Below are positions 36,897 to 45,718 of a DNA stretch of 64,000 nucleotides, piece after piece. Below the pieces are notes generated by a model, which was not told the origin of the DNA, did no database searches, and saw nothing but the letters and a program-made list of their open reading frames with translations. Each line of letters begins with the position of its first letter. Position 1 is the first letter of the stretch. This DNA comes from WHSW01 sp963705955. GTDB taxonomy: Bacteria > Actinomycetota > Thermoleophilia > Solirubrobacterales > 70-9. The translations under genes were made by a program, and so were the position numbers. The DNA lies in contig CAVPLH010000010.1 of the NCBI GenBank assembly GCA_963705955.1, positions 310,001-374,000 of the forward strand. The letters are read 5' to 3'.

Positions 36897-37301
36897 GTGC
36901 GCATGCGCGAGGCAATCGGGGGCGAGAAGCTCGGCGCGAGCCTCTATGAGATCCCGGCGGGAGAGGCGGTCTGCCCGTACCACTACGAGGATCCCGAGGA
37001 GGAGTGGCTCCTCGTCCTCGGGGGCACCCCCTCGGTGCGCACGGTCGAAGGGGAGGAGGAGCTCGCCGCGGGCGAGGCGGTCTGCTTTCCGGCCGGGCCG
37101 GCGGGCGCCCACCAGGTCCTCAACCGCGCCGCCGAGACCGCCCGGGTGTTGATGGTCTCGACCCGCACCCATCCGGCGATTGCGGTCTATCCGGACGGCG
37201 ACAAGATCGGCACCTTCACCGGGCGCGAGGCCGACAGCAAGATGTTTCGCCGCGAGTCCGCGGTCGGCTACTACGACGGCGAGACCGAGGACGGCCCCTA
37301 G
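36897..37301 (+). CDS. Cupin domain protein
   Basis: The conserved cupin motif 1 (ICPYHYEDPEEEWLLVLGG, HxH/E pattern with PYHYEDPEEEW) and motif 2 (GEAVCFPAGPAGAHQVLNRA) are complete, so it probably binds a metal. GTG 36897 is the first standard start, but 27 in-frame residues upstream (RRFNFRSPEFEYDETDPPGFRCG) look coding back to a TAA at 36806, suggesting a non-standard or mis-sequenced start near 36820. It follows the lactone oxidase by a few bases and may be co-transcribed. Confidence 0.75.
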   Translation: MRMREAIGGEKLGASLYEIPAGEAVCPYHYEDPEEEWLLVLGGTPSVRTVEGEEELAAGEAVCFPAGPAGAHQVLNRAAETARVLMVSTRTHPAIAVYPDGDKIGTFTGREADSKMFRRESAVGYYDGETEDGP

Positions 37302-38542
37302 AGGAACGCCTTGCCCTCGCCCCGGTAGGTCGACGCCTCGTCGACGATCCGGTCTCCCTCGACCAGGTACAGCGAGTTGAAGTGCTCGCAGAGCTCGCCC
37401 GCCTTCGCGTGACGCAGATAGACGCGGTCGCCGACTCGCAGCTGGTATGCGGCCGCGCCGAGCACCGGCGTCTGGACCTCACCGGCGCCCTCCTCGCGGT
37501 CGAACCGCAGCCCGCCGGGCAGATACGGCTCCGGAAGGCGCTCGGAGCCGGCGGCGCCGGAGGCGAGATAGCCGCCGCCGAGCAGCGTCGCGACGCCTCC
37601 CACCGGGCGCCGGACCACCGACAGACAGAAGAACGCCGCCGGCTCGAGCTCGAGCGAGCGGTAGTGGTCGAACAGCGTCGGTGCGTAGAACCCCGAGCCG
37701 GCCGCGAGCTCGGTGACGATCCCCGCCGCCGCCGTCCGCGCGAGGCTCCCGGTCCCGCCGCCGTTGATGAACGCGAGCTCGCCGCCGTGTCGGGCGAGCG
37801 TCTCGCGGACCGCGGCGACCATTCGCGGCAATCGGTCGGCGATCTCACGCTCGGATGCCGACTGCATCGTCCTGATCGCGGCGCTGCGGAGCGGCCTGCC
37901 GGCGATCCGGTCGCCGACCCCCGCGATCTGTCCCTCGTAGGCGAGCAGCCCGGCGAGCCGGGTTCCCGGCCGCTCCTCGATCTCCTCCGCCATCCGCGCG
38001 GCGCGCGAGGGGTCGTGGACCGGCGAGCGCTTCGGCCCGATCCGGGCCACCCGCCCTCCGAGCGGCCACCAGCCGAGGTCGAGGTCGAGGCAGACGCGCA
38101 GCTGAGCGGGGCCACCACCGATCGCGCCCTCGATCAGGTCGAGATGCGGCCGGTCGTCGACCATCAATACGGGCGCCCGCTCGGGAGCCTCGGCCGCGAG
38201 CCGCGCGACTCGGGCGATCGCGCCGCGGTCCACCGAGGGGTAGGCGACGACGAGATCGTCGAATCCTTGCCCGGCGAGGTGCAGGGCCTCGGACGGCGTG
38301 TAGGCGAGGATTCCGGCGAAGCCGGGGTCGAGGTCGAGGATCCGGCGCAGGACCGCGGTGCAGCGGACCGACTTCGAGGCGACGCGGATCGGCAGTCCCG
38401 CCGCCTGGTCGAGCAGCCGGCGCGCGTTTCGCGCCATCGCGTCGAGGTCGACGAAGGCGAAGGGTGGGGTGGCCGTCGCGAGGATCGAGTCGTAGCGGGC
38501 CTTCAGCAGCTCGCGCTCGACGGTCTGGTCTGCTCGGCTCAC
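37298..38542 (-). CDS. PLP-dependent D-threonine aldolase/D-serine dehydratase-like (fold-type III)
   Basis: 414 residues with the alanine-racemase-like barrel: FAFVDLDAMARNARRLL, VASKSVRC (PLP-binding Lys), GGGTGS (phosphate loop) and a C-terminal LRHAKAGELCEHFNSLYLV in which His and Cys would bind the metal, as in D-serine dehydratase and D-threonine aldolase. It probably acts on a beta-hydroxy-D-amino acid. The stop overlaps the convergent cupin gene by 4 bases. Confidence 0.8.
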   Translation of the reverse strand: MSRADQTVERELLKARYDSILATATPPFAFVDLDAMARNARRLLDQAAGLPIRVASKSVRCTAVLRRILDLDPGFAGILAYTPSEALHLAGQGFDDLVVAYPSVDRGAIARVARLAAEAPERAPVLMVDDRPHLDLIEGAIGGGPAQLRVCLDLDLGWWPLGGRVARIGPKRSPVHDPSRAARMAEEIEERPGTRLAGLLAYEGQIAGVGDRIAGRPLRSAAIRTMQSASEREIADRLPRMVAAVRETLARHGGELAFINGGGTGSLARTAAAGIVTELAAGSGFYAPTLFDHYRSLELEPAAFFCLSVVRRPVGGVATLLGGGYLASGAAGSERLPEPYLPGGLRFDREEGAGEVQTPVLGAAAYQLRVGDRVYLRHAKAGELCEHFNSLYLVEGDRIVDEASTYRGEGKAFL

Positions 38543-38620
38543 GGCGCGGGCGAGCGTATCTGGCCGCCGCGGGACCGGTATCGGCGAACCCCGATCGGGT
38601 ATCTAGAATCGGCTGCCCCT

Positions 38621-38709
38621 GGAGAGGTGGCCGAGTGGCTGAAGGCACTCGCCTGCTAAGCGAGTAGGGGGCGCAAGCTCTCTCGCGGGTTCGAATCCCG
38701 CCCTCTCCG
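38621..38709 (+). tRNA. tRNA-Ser (anticodon GCT)
   Basis: Acceptor GGAGAGG pairs with CCTCTCC, discriminator G. The anticodon loop CTGCTAA gives GCT. The long variable arm and GCGGGTTCGAATCCCGC T arm confirm a class II serine tRNA. CCA is not encoded. Confidence 0.95.
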
Positions 38710-38772
38710 TTGCTTCGGTCTTGCCGGCTCGAGTGCGGCCGAGGCCGGCCGGCGAGGTGTGGTCGCGGGTCA

Positions 38773-39600
38773 ATGGCGACGATCGAGGTGAACGGAGCCG
38801 CCCTCCACTACGAGGAGCGCGGCAGCGGGCCGCCGCTCTTGCTCGTGCACGGAACCGGCGCCTACGCCGATGTCTGGTCACCGGTGCTCGAGGGACTGGC
38901 GCGCACCTACCGTGTCATCGCCTATGACCGGCGAGGCTTCGCACGGTCGTCGGACGCGCCTCGCGGCGCGCTTGCGGACCAGGCCCGTGACGCCGCCGAG
39001 TTGCTGGAAGCACTCGACGCTTTCCCCGCAACCGTGGTCGGCTGGAGCGGCGGCGGCGTCATTGCGCTCGACCTGGCAGCTTCCTACCGTGATCTCGTCG
39101 CCGCGCTCGTCTTGGCCGAGCCCGGGGTGCACATGCTCACCCATCCAGCCCGCTCCACGCTCGGGATGTCGGCCCGTTTGGGCTTCCAGAGATACGTGCG
39201 GCGCGACCCGACGGCGGCCGCACTGACGATGTACAGGTGGTCGGGCGGTTACAAGACAGGTGGCAACGGCTTCGACGCCTTCCCTGAGGCGTGGCGGGAG
39301 CAGATGATCGCCCATGCCCCCGCGACTCTCCGGGAGATGGATCAGATGATGCGTCCCTACCCGTCGCGCGCAGCGATTCGCTCGATCGCCTGTCCGGTGA
39401 CGGTGATCGAGGGCGAGCTGAGTGACCGGGCGTTCGTCACGGCCGATGCGTTCGTGATGCGGTTGCTGCCCCAAGCGCGGATGGTTCTGCTGCCCGGCGC
39501 TGCGCACATGCTCCACGTTGATCAGCCGGAGCTCTGGGTCGAGGCCGTCGCCGAGCCGACTGCTCGAGTGCCGTCGCCCGCGGCCGCGCCGATTTCATAG
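38773..39600 (+). CDS. Alpha/beta hydrolase
   Basis: 275 residues: LLLVHGTGAYADVW (oxyanion region), YDRRGFARSSD, nucleophile elbow VVGWSGGGV (Ser about residue 94), VTVIEGELSD (acid region) and PGAAHMLHVDQP (catalytic His). A haloperoxidase/esterase-like member, substrate unknown. It starts about 60 bp after tRNA-Ser. Confidence 0.85.
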   Translation: MATIEVNGAALHYEERGSGPPLLLVHGTGAYADVWSPVLEGLARTYRVIAYDRRGFARSSDAPRGALADQARDAAELLEALDAFPATVVGWSGGGVIALDLAASYRDLVAALVLAEPGVHMLTHPARSTLGMSARLGFQRYVRRDPTAAALTMYRWSGGYKTGGNGFDAFPEAWREQMIAHAPATLREMDQMMRPYPSRAAIRSIACPVTVIEGELSDRAFVTADAFVMRLLPQARMVLLPGAAHMLHVDQPELWVEAVAEPTARVPSPAAAPIS

Positions 39601-39659
39601 GCGCAATAGTCCGACGACGGTCGGGGAGTAGAGTCGCCAGACGAGCTAAAGGAGGCACC

Positions 39660-39962
39660 ATGTACGCGCGGATAGCAGAGTTCGAGGGCGACCCGGATCG
39701 GATCGACGAGGCCGTCGACGCGGCCCGCAAGCAGGCCGAAGCCAATTGGGACTCACCGCCCGAGGGCCTCGAGAGTGCCAAGGAGCTATGGATGCTCCTC
39801 GACCGCGAGAACGCGGTAGGCCTGGGCATAACGTTGTTCGAGACCGAGGAAGACATGCGCCGTGCGGATGCGGCGTTGAACGCGATGTCGCCGGCGGCCC
39901 CGGGTGGACGCCGGACGAACGTGGCCTTCTACGAGGTGGGTCTGCACAAGCAGCGCGACTAG
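39660..39962 (+). CDS. Small ferredoxin-like-barrel (ABM-like) hypothetical protein
   Basis: 100 residues beginning MYARIAEFEGDPDRIDEAVDAA and ending RRTNVAFYEVGLHKQ, the pattern of dimeric alpha-beta barrel proteins akin to antibiotic-biosynthesis monooxygenases. A strong AAAGGAGG ribosome-binding site lies 5 bases upstream of the ATG. It converges on the acyltransferase gene with a 4-base overlap. Function unknown. Confidence 0.7.
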   Translation: MYARIAEFEGDPDRIDEAVDAARKQAEANWDSPPEGLESAKELWMLLDRENAVGLGITLFETEEDMRRADAALNAMSPAAPGGRRTNVAFYEVGLHKQRD

Positions 39963-41335
39963 CGGGATCCGAGCTGCTCTCCGAGGGCGGCGTCGAGGTC
40001 CGCCTCGAACTCGGCGAGATCCGGGAGGACGTCGCGGTCGCCGGCGATCCCGAAGTAGACGCCCCCGTCGTAGCTGAGGACCCCGATCGAGAGCGCGTGG
40101 CCCTGCGGCGAGAGAGGAACAAAGGGATAGATCGCCTCGACCCGGCGACCGAGCAGGTAGAACGGCACCTGCGGGCCCGGGACGTTGGAGACGACGAGGT
40201 TCCATGACAGCGGCCGGGAGATCACGTCGGCGAGCACCCGGTTGACCGTCGGCGGGGTCCAACCCGTGGCCTCGATGATCAACGACGCGGCTCGGGCCTG
40301 CTCGGAGCGCTTCAGGCGCTCGGTCTCGGCGTGGATCGCAGCCAGCCGAGCGGTCGGGTCGAGCTCGCCGATCGGCAGCGGGACGAGCAGGGTGGCGATC
40401 CGATTGCCGAGCTCGAGATCCTCGTCGGGCCGGCGGATGCTCATCGGGACGAGGGCCACGATCTGCGGCGGGATCGGCTCGGAGCGACGCTCGAAGAGTC
40501 GCCGCAGCGCCCCGGCGGCGACCGAGAGAATGACGTCGTTGACGGTTGCCTCGGTCCCCGTCCGTGCCGACTTCAGCGCCTCGAGCTCCGTATCGGCGAA
40601 GGCGACGCGCCGGTCGCGTCCGATCTCCTGGTTGAGAAAGGTTCGGTGCACGGTGGGGCCCGCGGCGGCGAGCTTCGCGAACGACTCCGCGGTCCGCATC
40701 ACCCGCCCCGCGGTCGAGCGCGGCATCCCCAGCGCCTCGCGTGCCGCCTTCTGCGCGACCCGCAGAGGGGCGCGGACCCGGTCCGATGCCGCGCGGACGA
40801 AGAGCATCTCGGGGCTCGGCTCGTCGGGCTCGGTGCGCTCGGCCGGAAGCTCGATCTCGCTCCCCTCGGGGCTCGGATCGAGGATCACGGTCCCGACGTC
40901 GACCGCGGCGACGCCGTCGACGAGCGCGTGGTGGGTCTTGCTGACGTACGCGTGCCGGCCGCCTTCGAGCCCCTCGACCAGATAGAGCTGCCAGAGCGGC
41001 CGGTTCAGGTCGAGCGGCTCCGACATCACCCTTCCGACCAGCTCGCGCAGCTCCGCGGGGTCGCCCGGCGCCGGCAACGCGACCCGGCGAACGTGCCAGC
41101 TCAGGTCGAAGCGCGCGTCGTCGGTCCATTCCGGGTTGCTGAGGTTGAGTGGCGTCGGTGTTACGCGCTGACGGAAGCGCGGCACCAGCGCGAGGCGCCC
41201 GTCGACGTGGTCGAGTAGCCGCTCGAAGTCGGGTGGCTCGCCGTCGACGACGATGGTCGCCCCGACGTTTACGTGGATCGGCCCTCGCTCGGCGACGAGC
41301 GAGGACATGTCGGAGGCCGATAGCCGGTCGCTCAC
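39959..41335 (-). CDS. Wax ester synthase/diacylglycerol acyltransferase (WS/DGAT)
   Basis: 458 residues with the catalytic HHALVDG motif (HHxxxDG, about residue 137), PLWQLYLVEGL before it, LNQEIGRDRRVAFA, NDVILSVAAGALRR, SIRRPDEDLELGNR and SNVPGPQVPFYLLG. All WS/DGAT landmarks are present. It would esterify fatty acyl-CoA with diacylglycerol or long-chain alcohols for storage lipid. The start overlaps the SnoaL-like gene by 4 bases. Confidence 0.92.
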   Translation of the reverse strand: MSDRLSASDMSSLVAERGPIHVNVGATIVVDGEPPDFERLLDHVDGRLALVPRFRQRVTPTPLNLSNPEWTDDARFDLSWHVRRVALPAPGDPAELRELVGRVMSEPLDLNRPLWQLYLVEGLEGGRHAYVSKTHHALVDGVAAVDVGTVILDPSPEGSEIELPAERTEPDEPSPEMLFVRAASDRVRAPLRVAQKAAREALGMPRSTAGRVMRTAESFAKLAAAGPTVHRTFLNQEIGRDRRVAFADTELEALKSARTGTEATVNDVILSVAAGALRRLFERRSEPIPPQIVALVPMSIRRPDEDLELGNRIATLLVPLPIGELDPTARLAAIHAETERLKRSEQARAASLIIEATGWTPPTVNRVLADVISRPLSWNLVVSNVPGPQVPFYLLGRRVEAIYPFVPLSPQGHALSIGVLSYDGGVYFGIAGDRDVLPDLAEFEADLDAALGEQLGSR

Positions 41336-41829
41336 CCGGCGCCGGCGGGTGGGTCGCCCGCCATGAACTCGGCGAGACCCTCCTTCGCCTGACCCCGGAT
41401 CTTCGCCTGCACCGGAGGCGACCAGCCGAGCAGCACTCCGGTCGGGCCGAGCGCCTGGCGGCTCCAGCGCCAGAGGTCGAACTGGTCGTGATGCTCGGCG
41501 ATCAGGCCGTCCTCGAACCGAAAGCCGGCGGTGATCACGTTGTGGACCCTGCGCCCCGTGGTCGAGAAGGTGTAATCGGCGACCCAGTTCGCCGAACCGA
41601 GCTCGCCCTCGGCCTCGACGTCGGAGTAGCTCAGCTCGAGATCCTTGCCGCGCTCACAGAGCATCCTCCACATCGCCCCGACCTCTGCGCCGCGCAGGTT
41701 GGTGAATACCGGATCGGAGAAGCGGGCGTTCGCCGTATAGCAGGCGGCCATCGTCTCACCGTCATGGCGTTGGAAGGCCGAGTAGAAGCGCTCGATCAGC
41801 GCCGCGTTGGCTGCCTCGTCGGCCGGCAT
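41332..41829 (-). CDS. SnoaL-like (NTF2 fold) protein
   Basis: 165 residues: ALIERFYSAFQRHDGETMAACYTANARFSDPVF is the standard NTF2-like opening, followed by the strand VHNVITAGFRFEDGLIAEHHDQFDLWRW. This fold supports small isomerases, cyclases and ligand binders. It overlaps the WS/DGAT gene by 4 bases and is probably co-expressed with it. Ligand unknown. Confidence 0.8.
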   Translation of the reverse strand: MPADEAANAALIERFYSAFQRHDGETMAACYTANARFSDPVFTNLRGAEVGAMWRMLCERGKDLELSYSDVEAEGELGSANWVADYTFSTTGRRVHNVITAGFRFEDGLIAEHHDQFDLWRWSRQALGPTGVLLGWSPPVQAKIRGQAKEGLAEFMAGDPPAGAG

Positions 41830-42060
41830 GAACCGATCCTATCCACGCTCGACCGAGCGTCGCTCGGGAGGCGGGCAAACGCGGGGTGCAATCCTGTGCT
41901 CAGGGGTAACGAGAGAGCGGGATCCCGCCACAGGTGTTCGTGATGGGAACGCTGATCTTCGTCACCGGCGTCCTGGTCGCGATCGCCGCCTGGATCGCCC
42001 AGCGCCGGCGCCCGGCCGTACCCGCAGTCGGCTCCCGCCGGGTAGCGCTTCGAAGCCCGA

Positions 42061-43932
42061 TCAGGACGTCGAGCCGGCGGGCTGGATCAGCTCCACCGCG
42101 ACCCCGTCGGGATCGCTGGAGTAGAAGACCCTCGCTCCCTTCCAGGCGCCCGGCGAATCGATCCTCGTTGGATCTCCGCCGACCGGCACGCCGGCGTTGC
42201 GTAGCCGGCTGTGGACCGCGTCGGCGTCCGCGACCCGCAACGAGATGTGAGTCGCGCCCGGGTCGTTGGGCTGTGGCCGGCTCGGCGCACCACGGGGCTC
42301 GACGTACTCGATCAGCTCCAGCACCTGCCCGTGCGGGAGCTCGAGGTCCGCCCAGCGGACGGTCGCCCCGGCGATTCCGGTGATCTCGAACTCCTCCCCG
42401 GTCGCCTCGCCGCGCGCGCGGAGCTCGAGGCCGAGCAGGCCGCAGTAGAAGCCGATCGAGCGGTCGAGGTCTCCGCTCGTCACCGAGACGTGGTCGAGAG
42501 CCGTCGCCCGCCATGCCCCGTCGCCGCACGGCTCCGCGTCGTCGGCGCGCAGATGATCCGGAATCAGGTCCCGCGCGAACACGTCCTCGAGCGTCTCGTG
42601 CCTGCGGATCAGCGTCGCCTCGCCGCCGGTCACGAGGGCGGTTCCCGGTCGGGGCAGCGCGTTGAAGTTGGTGGCGCCCGGATCCTGGTAGGCGCCGGTG
42701 TCGAGGAAGGCGAGCACGTCGCCGGGCGCGACCGGCGGCAACTCGGCGTCGGCGACGATCACGTCGAGCGCGCAGGTGCGCCCGGTGATGTCGGCGACGA
42801 TCGGCGTCCCGGTCGTCGGCCCCGATACCGGAAGGCAGCTCCACCGGTTGAACTCGAGGTTCACGTCCGGCAGATAGGCGTCCGACGAATCGGTCTCCAC
42901 CCAGGTCAGCGGGATCGGCTCCGTCTGGCGCTTCACGTTCCCGACCGTCGCGAGGTGGATGCCGGCGTCGGCGTACAGCGCCCGCCCGGGCTCGATCTCG
43001 AGCCGCACCTCGGAGGGCGAGATCCCGAGCCCGTCGAGCCTCGCGGTCAGGTGGGAGCAGATCACCGCCGCGTATTCGTCGATGCCCGGTGAGCGGTCCG
43101 GAGCGTTGGCACGCTGGGGCAGCGTCCGGCCGAACGGGTCGCGCGGGGCGGCGAAGCCGCCGCCGAGGTCGAGCTCGCGTGGAGTCCAGCCGCCCCAGAC
43201 ATGCCGCAGGCGCGAGAGCAGCTCCGCCAGCGAGTCGATCGCCGCGCGCCAGATCGCCGGGTCGGCCGAGTGGCGCCCCACGTGGAGATGGATGCCGGCG
43301 AGGTCGAGGTACGGGTCGCGGATCTCGTCCTCGCTGATCGCGAGCACGTCCTCGGTCGGGATCCCGGCCTTGTAGCGCTGGATCGCCTCGCGAACCGAGA
43401 CACCGGTCGGGGACATCTCCGACGGCTCGTCGTGGTCGACCAGGTCCGGCCGCATGCGAATGCGGATCCCGGCGCGGGTGCCGAGCCGAGCCGCAGCCGC
43501 GGCGGTGCGGTCGAGCTCCGCGCGGCTGTCGAGGGTGATCCGGACCCCGGCGCGGATCGCACGCTCGAGCAGCGCGTCGCCTTTCATCGGTCCGTTCAGC
43601 GAGATCAGCCGGGGATCGGTCCCGGTCCGCAACGCGGCCTCGAGCTCGCCCTCGCCGAAGACGTCGCATCCGACCCCCTCGTCGGTGAGGATGCGGCGCA
43701 GGGCGAGGGAGGAGTTGGACTTGATCGACGGTAGGAGGAGGAACTCGCCCGCCCAGCGAGCCGCGAACGCGCGCCGAAAGCGCCGTGCGTTGCGGCGCAG
43801 CTGATCCTCGGAGATGACGTAGAGGGGAGTCCCGAAGCGCTCGGCCAGCGCTTGCGCGGCGCAGCCCTCGACGTGGAGCGCACCGTCGCGCACCGAGAGG
43901 CACTCGTCGAGCTGGTGCGTCTCGGGCATCAT
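42061..43932 (-). CDS. PLP-dependent amino acid decarboxylase (LysA-like) fused to a VOC/glyoxalase domain
   Basis: 623 residues. Residues 1-455 form a fold-type III decarboxylase: PLYVISEDQLRRN, LLPSIKSNSSLALRRIL (PLP Lys), IHLHVGRHSAD, ELDLGGGFAAP, EIEPGRALYADAG, ITGRTCALDVIV (catalytic Cys) and DTGAYQDPG. Residues 465-623 form a VOC domain with metal ligands in LDHVSV, LELIEY, THISLRV and VAVELIQP. The frame runs through both without a stop. The neighbouring FAD amine oxidase, TetR regulator and PotD lipoprotein suggest amine metabolism. Fusion of these two domains is not one I know. Confidence 0.8.
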   Translation of the reverse strand: MMPETHQLDECLSVRDGALHVEGCAAQALAERFGTPLYVISEDQLRRNARRFRRAFAARWAGEFLLLPSIKSNSSLALRRILTDEGVGCDVFGEGELEAALRTGTDPRLISLNGPMKGDALLERAIRAGVRITLDSRAELDRTAAAAARLGTRAGIRIRMRPDLVDHDEPSEMSPTGVSVREAIQRYKAGIPTEDVLAISEDEIRDPYLDLAGIHLHVGRHSADPAIWRAAIDSLAELLSRLRHVWGGWTPRELDLGGGFAAPRDPFGRTLPQRANAPDRSPGIDEYAAVICSHLTARLDGLGISPSEVRLEIEPGRALYADAGIHLATVGNVKRQTEPIPLTWVETDSSDAYLPDVNLEFNRWSCLPVSGPTTGTPIVADITGRTCALDVIVADAELPPVAPGDVLAFLDTGAYQDPGATNFNALPRPGTALVTGGEATLIRRHETLEDVFARDLIPDHLRADDAEPCGDGAWRATALDHVSVTSGDLDRSIGFYCGLLGLELRARGEATGEEFEITGIAGATVRWADLELPHGQVLELIEYVEPRGAPSRPQPNDPGATHISLRVADADAVHSRLRNAGVPVGGDPTRIDSPGAWKGARVFYSSDPDGVAVELIQPAGSTS

Positions 43933-43936
43933 CCGC

Positions 43937-45031
43937 TCACACCCTCGCCGCGTCGACCTCGAGCGCGAGGCTCGCCACCCGCTGAGCGGTTGCCGGCGCG
44001 TGCTGAAAGCCCTGACCGTTGCAGGCCGAGGCGATCACGATCCGGCCGCGGCGTTCGAGCATGAAGCGCTCGTCGGCGGTGTTGGTGTATAGGCAGGTCT
44101 CGGCGCCGTTCGGGCGCGGCCGCAGCCGGCCGAACCGCGCGCGGACCCACGCAGCGAGGCGGTCGACCGTGTCCGACTCGACCCCGGTTGCGTCGCCGAG
44201 GTCGCCGACGGTCGGGCCGCGAGCATGGAACGCCGCTTTCAGCCCACGCCCCGGATCCCACAACGCGTACGGCTCCTCGCCGTCGAACTCCATCAGGGCG
44301 ACCGGCCGCGATCCCTGGACGTCGAAGTACGCGACCGACTGGCGGGAGACGCTCAACGGGACGTCGATGCCGGCGCCGGCGAGCAGCCCGCGGCTCCACG
44401 GGCCGGCGGCGACGACCACGGACGCGCAGTGCCAGCGACGACGCTCGGTCTCCACCTCGAGCGCGTCGGGGCGTTCGGAGATCGAGCGCACCTCCTCGCG
44501 CTCGTGAAGCTCGGCCCCTGCGGCGCGCGCCTGGCTCAGCAGGGCGCTGTGGGCGCGGTCGGCCCGGATGATCCCGGCGCCGGGCTGGTACAGGAGGGGA
44601 GCATCGCCCGATACGTCGACGCCGAAGCGCCGGCTCGCCTCGGCCGCGGAGAGCAGCCGGGCCTCGACACCCGCATCGCGAAGCAGCGCAAGCTCGCGCT
44701 CGGCGAACTCGCCACGGCTCAGGGCCCCGGTCCAATCGAGCAGTGTCTTGCCGTTCCGAGCCTCGATCTCCCGCCAGCCCTCCAGCGCCCTGAGCCCGCT
44801 CTCCAGGGTCGACGCGTCCGGGTAGGCCGCCGGGGTGAAGATGCGAGCGGTGCCCTTGCTCGAACCGATCGGGGCCTCGAGGGACGAGCGCTCGACCAAC
44901 GCCACATCCATCGACCGGCGGGCGAGATCGAGGGCGGCTGCTGCGCCGACCACCCCGGCGCCGACGACGACGACGTCCACTCGCCGCTGTTGACGAGATC
45001 CGGTCAAGCTCTGTACGATAGTACTGTACAT
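43937..45031 (-). CDS. FAD-dependent amine oxidoreductase (sarcosine oxidase/DAO family)
   Basis: 364 residues: VDVVVVGAGVVGAAAALDLARR (FAD), GSSKGTARIF (covalent-type loop SxG.AR), AAGPWSRGLLAGAGIDVPLSVSRQSVAYF, ETCLYTNTADERFMLE and GQGFQHAP. This matches monomeric sarcosine oxidase/N-methyltryptophan oxidase. Its ATG (45031) abuts the ATG of the divergent TetR gene inside a palindrome; GTG at about 44980 (VDVVVVGAG) is an alternative start. The stop is 4 bases from the decarboxylase-VOC start. Confidence 0.82.
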   Translation of the reverse strand: MYSTIVQSLTGSRQQRRVDVVVVGAGVVGAAAALDLARRSMDVALVERSSLEAPIGSSKGTARIFTPAAYPDASTLESGLRALEGWREIEARNGKTLLDWTGALSRGEFAERELALLRDAGVEARLLSAAEASRRFGVDVSGDAPLLYQPGAGIIRADRAHSALLSQARAAGAELHEREEVRSISERPDALEVETERRRWHCASVVVAAGPWSRGLLAGAGIDVPLSVSRQSVAYFDVQGSRPVALMEFDGEEPYALWDPGRGLKAAFHARGPTVGDLGDATGVESDTVDRLAAWVRARFGRLRPRPNGAETCLYTNTADERFMLERRGRIVIASACNGQGFQHAPATAQRVASLALEVDAARV

Positions 45032-45038
45032 ATGTACA
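45025..45038. promoter_or_regulatory. Perfect 14-bp palindrome over two divergent start codons
   Basis: TGTACATATGTACA is perfectly palindromic, and its CATATG centre contains the start codons of both flanking genes back to back. Further GTAC repeats lie at 45012-45024. A possible promoter for the TetR gene is TTGACG (44990) with TACGAT (45014), spacing 18. It is the natural operator for the TetR regulator. Confidence 0.65.
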
Positions 45039-45718
45039 CAACGGCGTCAGCGGAGCAGAGCGGTCTCGAGCAGGAGCCGGCGCGGCGCGTCGTCGGCCGC
45101 TCGCAGGAGCGTCGCCGCGGGAACGCGCGCCGGCTGTTGTTGTTGCAGACGACGCTGCGGCTGATCGCCGACGAGGGCATCGACGCCGTCAGCCACCGCG
45201 CGGTCGCCGAGGCGGCCGGCGTCTCGCTCGGCTCGACCACGTACTGGTTCTCCTCGCGCCAGGAGATGCTGCGCCAGGCGCTCGAGCACTTCGCGCGGCT
45301 CGAGATCGAGGCACTCAACGAGCACCTCGCCGGGGTGCTCGGCCGGCGCCTCTCCCGGCGCCGGCTGGTGGATGAGTTCACGGCGATGCTGGTTCCGCAG
45401 CTCGGCGATCAGCGCTGGCGCACCGTCGCCCAGTACGCGCTGATCCAGGAGGCCGCGCGTCAGTCCGAGCTCGAGCCGGTGTGCCGGGAGTGGACGGCGG
45501 CATGGGAGCGGGCGCTCACCGAGGTCTTCGTCTCGCTTCGGGCTCCGGATCCCGAGCTCGAGGCGCGTATGTTCCTGGCGATGCTCGACGGGATCCTGCT
45601 GAGCCAGCTGCCGGCACCGGATCCCGACCCTGAGAACAACGTCATTCGTCCCGCGCTGAAGGCGTGGTTCGCCCGCGTCCCGACCCGTGGAGCGCGCAAC
45701 GAGAGGAGATCGACGTGA
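45032..45718 (+). CDS. TetR family transcriptional regulator
   Basis: 228 residues. The N-terminal helix-turn-helix reads RLLLLQTTLRLIADEGIDAVSHRAVAEAAGVSLGSTTYWFSSRQEML, the TetR hallmark. The C-terminal domain (WERALTEVFVSLRAPDP..MLDGILLSQL) is typical of TetR_C. ATG 45032 directly abuts the divergent oxidase ATG, implying a leaderless or near-leaderless transcript; in actinobacteria this is common. It overlaps the PotD start by 4 bases. Probably an amine-responsive repressor of both directions. Confidence 0.88.
   Translation: MYTTASAEQSGLEQEPARRVVGRSQERRRGNARRLLLLQTTLRLIADEGIDAVSHRAVAEAAGVSLGSTTYWFSSRQEMLRQALEHFARLEIEALNEHLAGVLGRRLSRRRLVDEFTAMLVPQLGDQRWRTVAQYALIQEAARQSELEPVCREWTAAWERALTEVFVSLRAPDPELEARMFLAMLDGILLSQLPAPDPDPENNVIRPALKAWFARVPTRGARNERRST

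Noticed and set aside
41934..42383. Plus-strand ORF beginning MFVMGTLIFVTGVLVAIAAWIAQ as a membrane protein
   Set aside because: Only the first 20 residues are hydrophobic; the rest is antisense to the decarboxylase-VOC gene, and there is no ribosome-binding site.
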